Source: Chara braunii (taxonomy: Eukaryota > Streptophyta > Charophyceae > Charales > Characeae). From it: a stretch of DNA of 47,395 nucleotides. The notes under the pieces are model-generated. The model worked only from the letters and a program-made list of their open reading frames with translations. It was not told where the DNA came from and did no database searches. Location of the stretch: positions 1,489,609 through 1,537,003 of the forward strand of contig BFEA01000283.1 in the NCBI GenBank assembly GCA_003427395.1, written 5' to 3'. Every line of letters starts with the position of its first letter. Within the stretch, counting starts at the first letter, position 1. Positions 44,122-47,395 of the stretch are shown in pieces. The translations under genes were made by a program, and so were the position numbers.

Positions 44122-44815
44122 AGAGCTGGACCATTCGCCATGGAAACAATGCCCAACTGGTCTTTATGATATACACGAACAGGTTTCACAACTACTTTTT
44201 TCTTCTTTTGGGCAGATGACTAGGTCATTCGCCATGGAAACAATGCCTAGTGGCCCTGAGCTGTTTAATATCCAAAGATTTAGTATTTCTCTGACTTTGT
44301 TTTCAAAAAAGAAAGGACAAATATGGGCAGGGGACTGAACCATTCACAGTAGAAACAATGTTTAGCTTGCCCAAACAATTTTCATTTACACTCTGTATTT
44401 TCCCTTTTCTCTTCTTAATCATATGGCTTAACGCTGAACCATTCACAGTAGAAACAATGCCCAGCTGCCAGTTCACATGCAAATATACATAAAGTACTTT
44501 CCTTTATACTCAGTTTAATTTATGTGCGTGGTTTTCAGGCTAAACCATTCACCATGGAAACAATGCTTAGCCTTAGACCAAAAATCCTCCCTCAGAATAA
44601 ACAAGAATTTAAACCCCTTCAATCAGGCAAACCCTCAGAGTTAACTAAAGTAAACAGGCAATTCATAGTTGAAACAATGCCTGGTCCTCCAGAAAACAAC
44701 CAAATAAACATAGCAACCAGACCATCCACAGTAGAAACAATGCCTGGTCCTTTAGAAAACAGCCAAATAAACATAGCCCTGAGCCATTCACAGTAGAAAC
44801 AATGCTCAGGCTTTG
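44122..44815. repeat. Class II stem-loop array in LTR D, loop type CATTCACAGTAGAAACAATG
   Basis: Eight modules with centre CATTC(A/G)C(A/C)(A/G)T(A/G)GAAACAATG. Arms differ per module and pair: ACTAGG 44219-44224 with CCTAGT 44246-44251; GGCTAA 44538-44543 with TTAGCC 44567-44572; CAGGCA with TGCCTG (~44656-44684); CCTGAGC 44778-44784 with GCTCAGG 44804-44810. An inner CATT/AATG pair closes the shared loop. Confidence 0.85.
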
Positions 44816-45073
44816 GTTGACCCTTCCAAACGCATGCAAAACTATCTTTCTCCCACCTTCCCCCAGTTTATCCCTTTGTCTGCTTTCAATCATAATAAAA
44901 AAAAAAACTTAGGCTTCACTCTCACACGTTCCTTCCATTCAATCTGATTAGGTCCTGAAGAGAAACAATAATCATAGGGACAAACTCATGCATACATCAA
45001 TCATACTGCAAGGGGATANGCAAACATGGGTAGTNGTGGATTATACAGATNNAGATGCTATACCTGATGATTC

Positions 45074-45335
45074 CCTGCCTCCAGAACTNCTCCTGAGTTC
45101 CGGCAGAGCTCCCGCAATCGGTGGGTGGACTCCCCACAGAGTCTTGACGCGGACCTACGGGTTGAAATCCCGCCTGCCGCCTTCCTCTCGTAACCAAGGA
45201 CTAGACTGAGAGTTAGAAAGGATAGAAGTAGAAGGTAGAGACTCTCAGATACAAAAGAGTTGCACTGAGACTCGCGAGAGAGGGTCTTGTTATCTTGGCT
45301 CGCCTGAGGGCCCCGCAATGGTGACCAAGTAAAAT
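45074..45335 (-). other. Conserved LTR block D
   Basis: Same block as 6055-6320 and 20608-20870, with TTCCGGCAGAGCTCCCGCAA and GAGGGCCCCGCAATGG. Confidence 0.5.
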
Positions 45336-45340
45336 AGCTT

Positions 45341-46140
45341 GATCCCCTTACAGTCAACCGCAGAACCGACCCTTCTGATGACCTCTTAATTCACAACACC
45401 CCCTTCCTTTGTCCCAGCAAGTGCCCACCAATAGCACCAGCAGCTACCTCATCAGCCTCAGTCACACTGTCGACGTCAGCCCCCTGGCAACCTCTCAACT
45501 CGCAACAGTACCTCTCCCTCCTCCATAGTCTAGCCACTCCTCTGAGTCATAACACCTCTTCTTAGACTAACCGCTATTACCCAGCAACTCAAAACGCAGA
45601 TTGTTCCACGGAATCTTGACAACCCACCGTACGCATAGCACTTTGCATGTGAGTATCGGGTGTCGTGGCAACACCTGATATGGACCTCTACATGCTGCTA
45701 CCCTGTACTCAGCGAAGCACAGTAACCAGTATGAACCCCAACCTGCTGGAGCGGCTAGCATGAAGGGGCAAAAGAGGAGGGTGCAACAGTAAGCTCACCA
45801 CAACTACGAGCTCTCCTTCATGTTGCAGAAACGACGTCGTACCAGCTGCAGATTCTATCAGGCTGTGGCCAAAAGTACTCCCACACGAATGCGCCAGCCG
45901 TGATCACGAAGTGCTAGGGAACCCACACGATACGGGTAAGCCTCCTCTGCCTCATCTTCTTCTGCCTTCCCCTGCCCGTACAGGGCAGGTACAGTCACAC
46001 GTAATATCCAAACTCGCGGTTGGCCTCTTGTAGCCTCCTTCTGACGGCTGCGGCGTATCACTCGAGTACGTTTCCAACGTCCGCCACTTCGCAGGTAAGC
46101 ATCCCGACTTCCTGATCCTTTTCCACTCTCTTCGCACCAC
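45341..46140. other. Gene-free interval, possible distal LTR D
   Basis: No supported gene. Patchy resemblance to 6320-6700 (CAACCCACC, GCACTTTGCATG) suggests decayed U3 sequence. Confidence 0.4.
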
Positions 46141-46149
46141 CAAATCTAC

Positions 46150-47170
46150 CCAATCACTTCAAAATCTAGTTTCATCATCATGCTCGCAGCGCCTCAAAAC
46201 CCTGACTCTGCACTTTCCCCCGCTCGAACTCGATAAGAATCGAGTGAGCTACAGGCTCTTCCCCTCGCCATCTCATCTCCCTCTTTGCCACCTCCGCGCA
46301 GCTCGTTCCCTACTAACCTCTAATTCTATGCACCTAACTCTAAAACTAACCTCATAACTAGGTTCGCCCGGGGTCAAAACCCCCGAATCGCCTCTTTCCT
46401 TTCCCGAATCCGCCTCCAATCGACAACGGTCTCTCTTATCTGCTGCGCCGAAGTCTCAACCCGCCATCTTTGTTCTCGCATGCATCTGGCTCACTCCCCC
46501 GTCTAAGTTCATTCTCTTTTCTAACTCCAAATTTACTAATCTTCTATCAGAACTAACTTCACATTCGGGTTCGCCCGTCCTTAAAACCCCATTCCACACC
46601 CTTCACTCGCCCGAATCTATCGAGGATCCGATGCGATAAACAGTTCCACTCCCATCATATCCAACCTCCCGAATAGCTCCGCCCACGCGCCGTAGCCTAT
46701 GCCGACCGAACCACCTCCCAAACGCAACTCCTGACTTCATAGGCCTCCTCGCCATATCCCACAACCCCCGTTTCAGGTCCTCGCCCGTTCGATTTTCATT
46801 AAGTAACGAGCGGGATGTGTGTTTTTCTTCCGTTTTTTCTCTCACGTCGGCCATATCTCGGCGCACCCCATTTCGTTACTAACCTTTCGTACACTAACTT
46901 TCTTGCTACTCCGACCGCATCAACGGATTCGCCCTAGGCAGAAAACTCAGTCTAACATCTTATATCTCACAAATCGGTCATATAATGACCGAGCTTTCTC
47001 AATTCTACTCTCCCTCCTTCGCTACCTCCGGCCATATCCGTGCTGTGTTTCCTTACTAACTTCTAAACCACTAACCCCACACCAAAACTAACTTCGTCAT
47101 CGTCCTCGCCTTACTCCAAAACCCCAACTTCGACCTTTCCCTCGCCCGATTTCGTGGAGAATCACTCATA
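46150..47170. repeat. Degenerate ~190-330 bp spaced repeats
   Basis: About five copies of a phrase like AACTAACTTC…CTCGCC…AAAACCCC…CTTTCC…CTCGCCCGA lie near 46156, 46342, 46549, 46889 and 47080. Frames are shadows. May be part of a retroelement leader. Confidence 0.5.
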
Positions 47171-47325
47171 CCGTCCTTTCCCCATTGCGCCTCGTCTGCC
47201 CCTCCGCCATCTCTAATCTCCTTCTACTGAAAGTACTTGGCGCGACTTCGCGCCCGGTTCATTCTGCCTCCACTCAGCCTGCCGCCACCGCACTCCGCCT
47301 CGGCCCGTCGTTTTCTTTCCAGTGC

Positions 47326-47329
<4 letters not shown>

Positions 47330-47393
<64 letters not shown>

Positions 47394-47395
47394 TC
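47330..47395. repeat. (CT)n microsatellite at the window end
   Basis: Nearly pure CT to the last base. Confidence 0.95.

Larger units (their letters stand above)
41490..45340 (-). repeat. Long terminal repeat copy D
   Basis: TGTCGAGCGC at 41490 marks the inner LTR edge. No primer binding site or gag adjoins it; instead it abuts the DUF7869-type gene, so it looks like a solo LTR or recombinant. Contains the intron-like segment (41945-42719), hairpins (42184-42262), class I array (43288-43835), class II array (44122-44815) and conserved block (45074-45335). Resemblance to A continues weakly past 45600 (ACTTTGCATG), so the right end is not fixed. A few N occur. Confidence 0.7.

Noticed and set aside
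46603-47091. Frames in the terminal repeat region
   Set aside because: They cross degenerate ~200-bp repeats and show no conserved product.
1-47395. tRNA, rRNA or other known structured RNA genes
   Set aside because: No tRNA T-arm/anticodon arrangement or rRNA-like stretch was recognised by eye. A covariance-model scan was not possible, so absence is not proven.

Overview
The window looks like nuclear DNA of a streptophyte (plant-lineage) genome, most likely the charophyte alga Chara braunii or a close relative. This rests on a Ty3/gypsy gag of a type I associate with Chara, an Asp-tRNA-type primer binding site, no bacterial gene organisation, abundant microsatellites, assembly gaps (N runs), and several multi-copy decayed gene families. 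The organism is inferred from family resemblance, not from a search. No rRNA, tRNA, CRISPR array or operon was found. Intact genes are scarce: nearly every coding trace carries stops or frameshifts.

Layout. 1-1440: CT-rich micro- and minisatellites. 1480-3075 (+): decayed gene tail resembling the C-terminal tail of a Chara hAT-like transposase. 2999-10474 (-): an LTR retroelement with a long left LTR (copy A), a protease stub, a broken gag, a primer binding site and a truncated right LTR (copy B); it has no reverse transcriptase, RNase H or integrase. 10475-16970: non-coding tandem repeats, including a ~350-380 bp satellite built on GAAGTTCG/CGAACTTC inverted repeats and a nested palindrome. 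16974 to ~20870 (possibly 22240): LTR copy C. 22240-26140: gene-free repeats, a 525-N gap, (GA)n and (CG)n(GA)n tracts and a 215 bp duplication. 26145-38405 (-): a same-strand cluster of two unrecognised paralogous families, called here X (four copies) and Y (three copies), plus one singleton, Z. 38677-41489 (-): a broken DUF7869-type, transposase-like gene whose 5' end abuts LTR copy D. 41490 to ~45340: LTR copy D. 45340-47395: degenerate ~200 bp repeats and a terminal (CT)n run.

The most unusual signal lies inside the three long LTR copies. Each holds an array of about 8-17 stem-loops spread over 0.7-1.25 kb. Within one LTR, every module has different stem arms that still pair with each other, while the central loop is nearly identical. 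Between LTRs the loop is completely different: AAACTTAT-type in A, AACCTA-type in C, CACAGTAGAAAC-type in D. At one clearly homologous position all three LTRs keep a pairing stem but carry their own LTR-specific loop. This suggests concerted replacement of loops within a lineage, possibly tracking a trans-acting factor. A second array of ~121 bp stem-loops, a compensated hairpin and a candidate LTR intron lie in the same LTRs.

The X/Y cluster is the second point of interest. The paralogues share splice-acceptor-like 5' junctions and recurrent palindromic intergenic elements. Their nonsense codons are almost all at positions that are Trp in sister copies.
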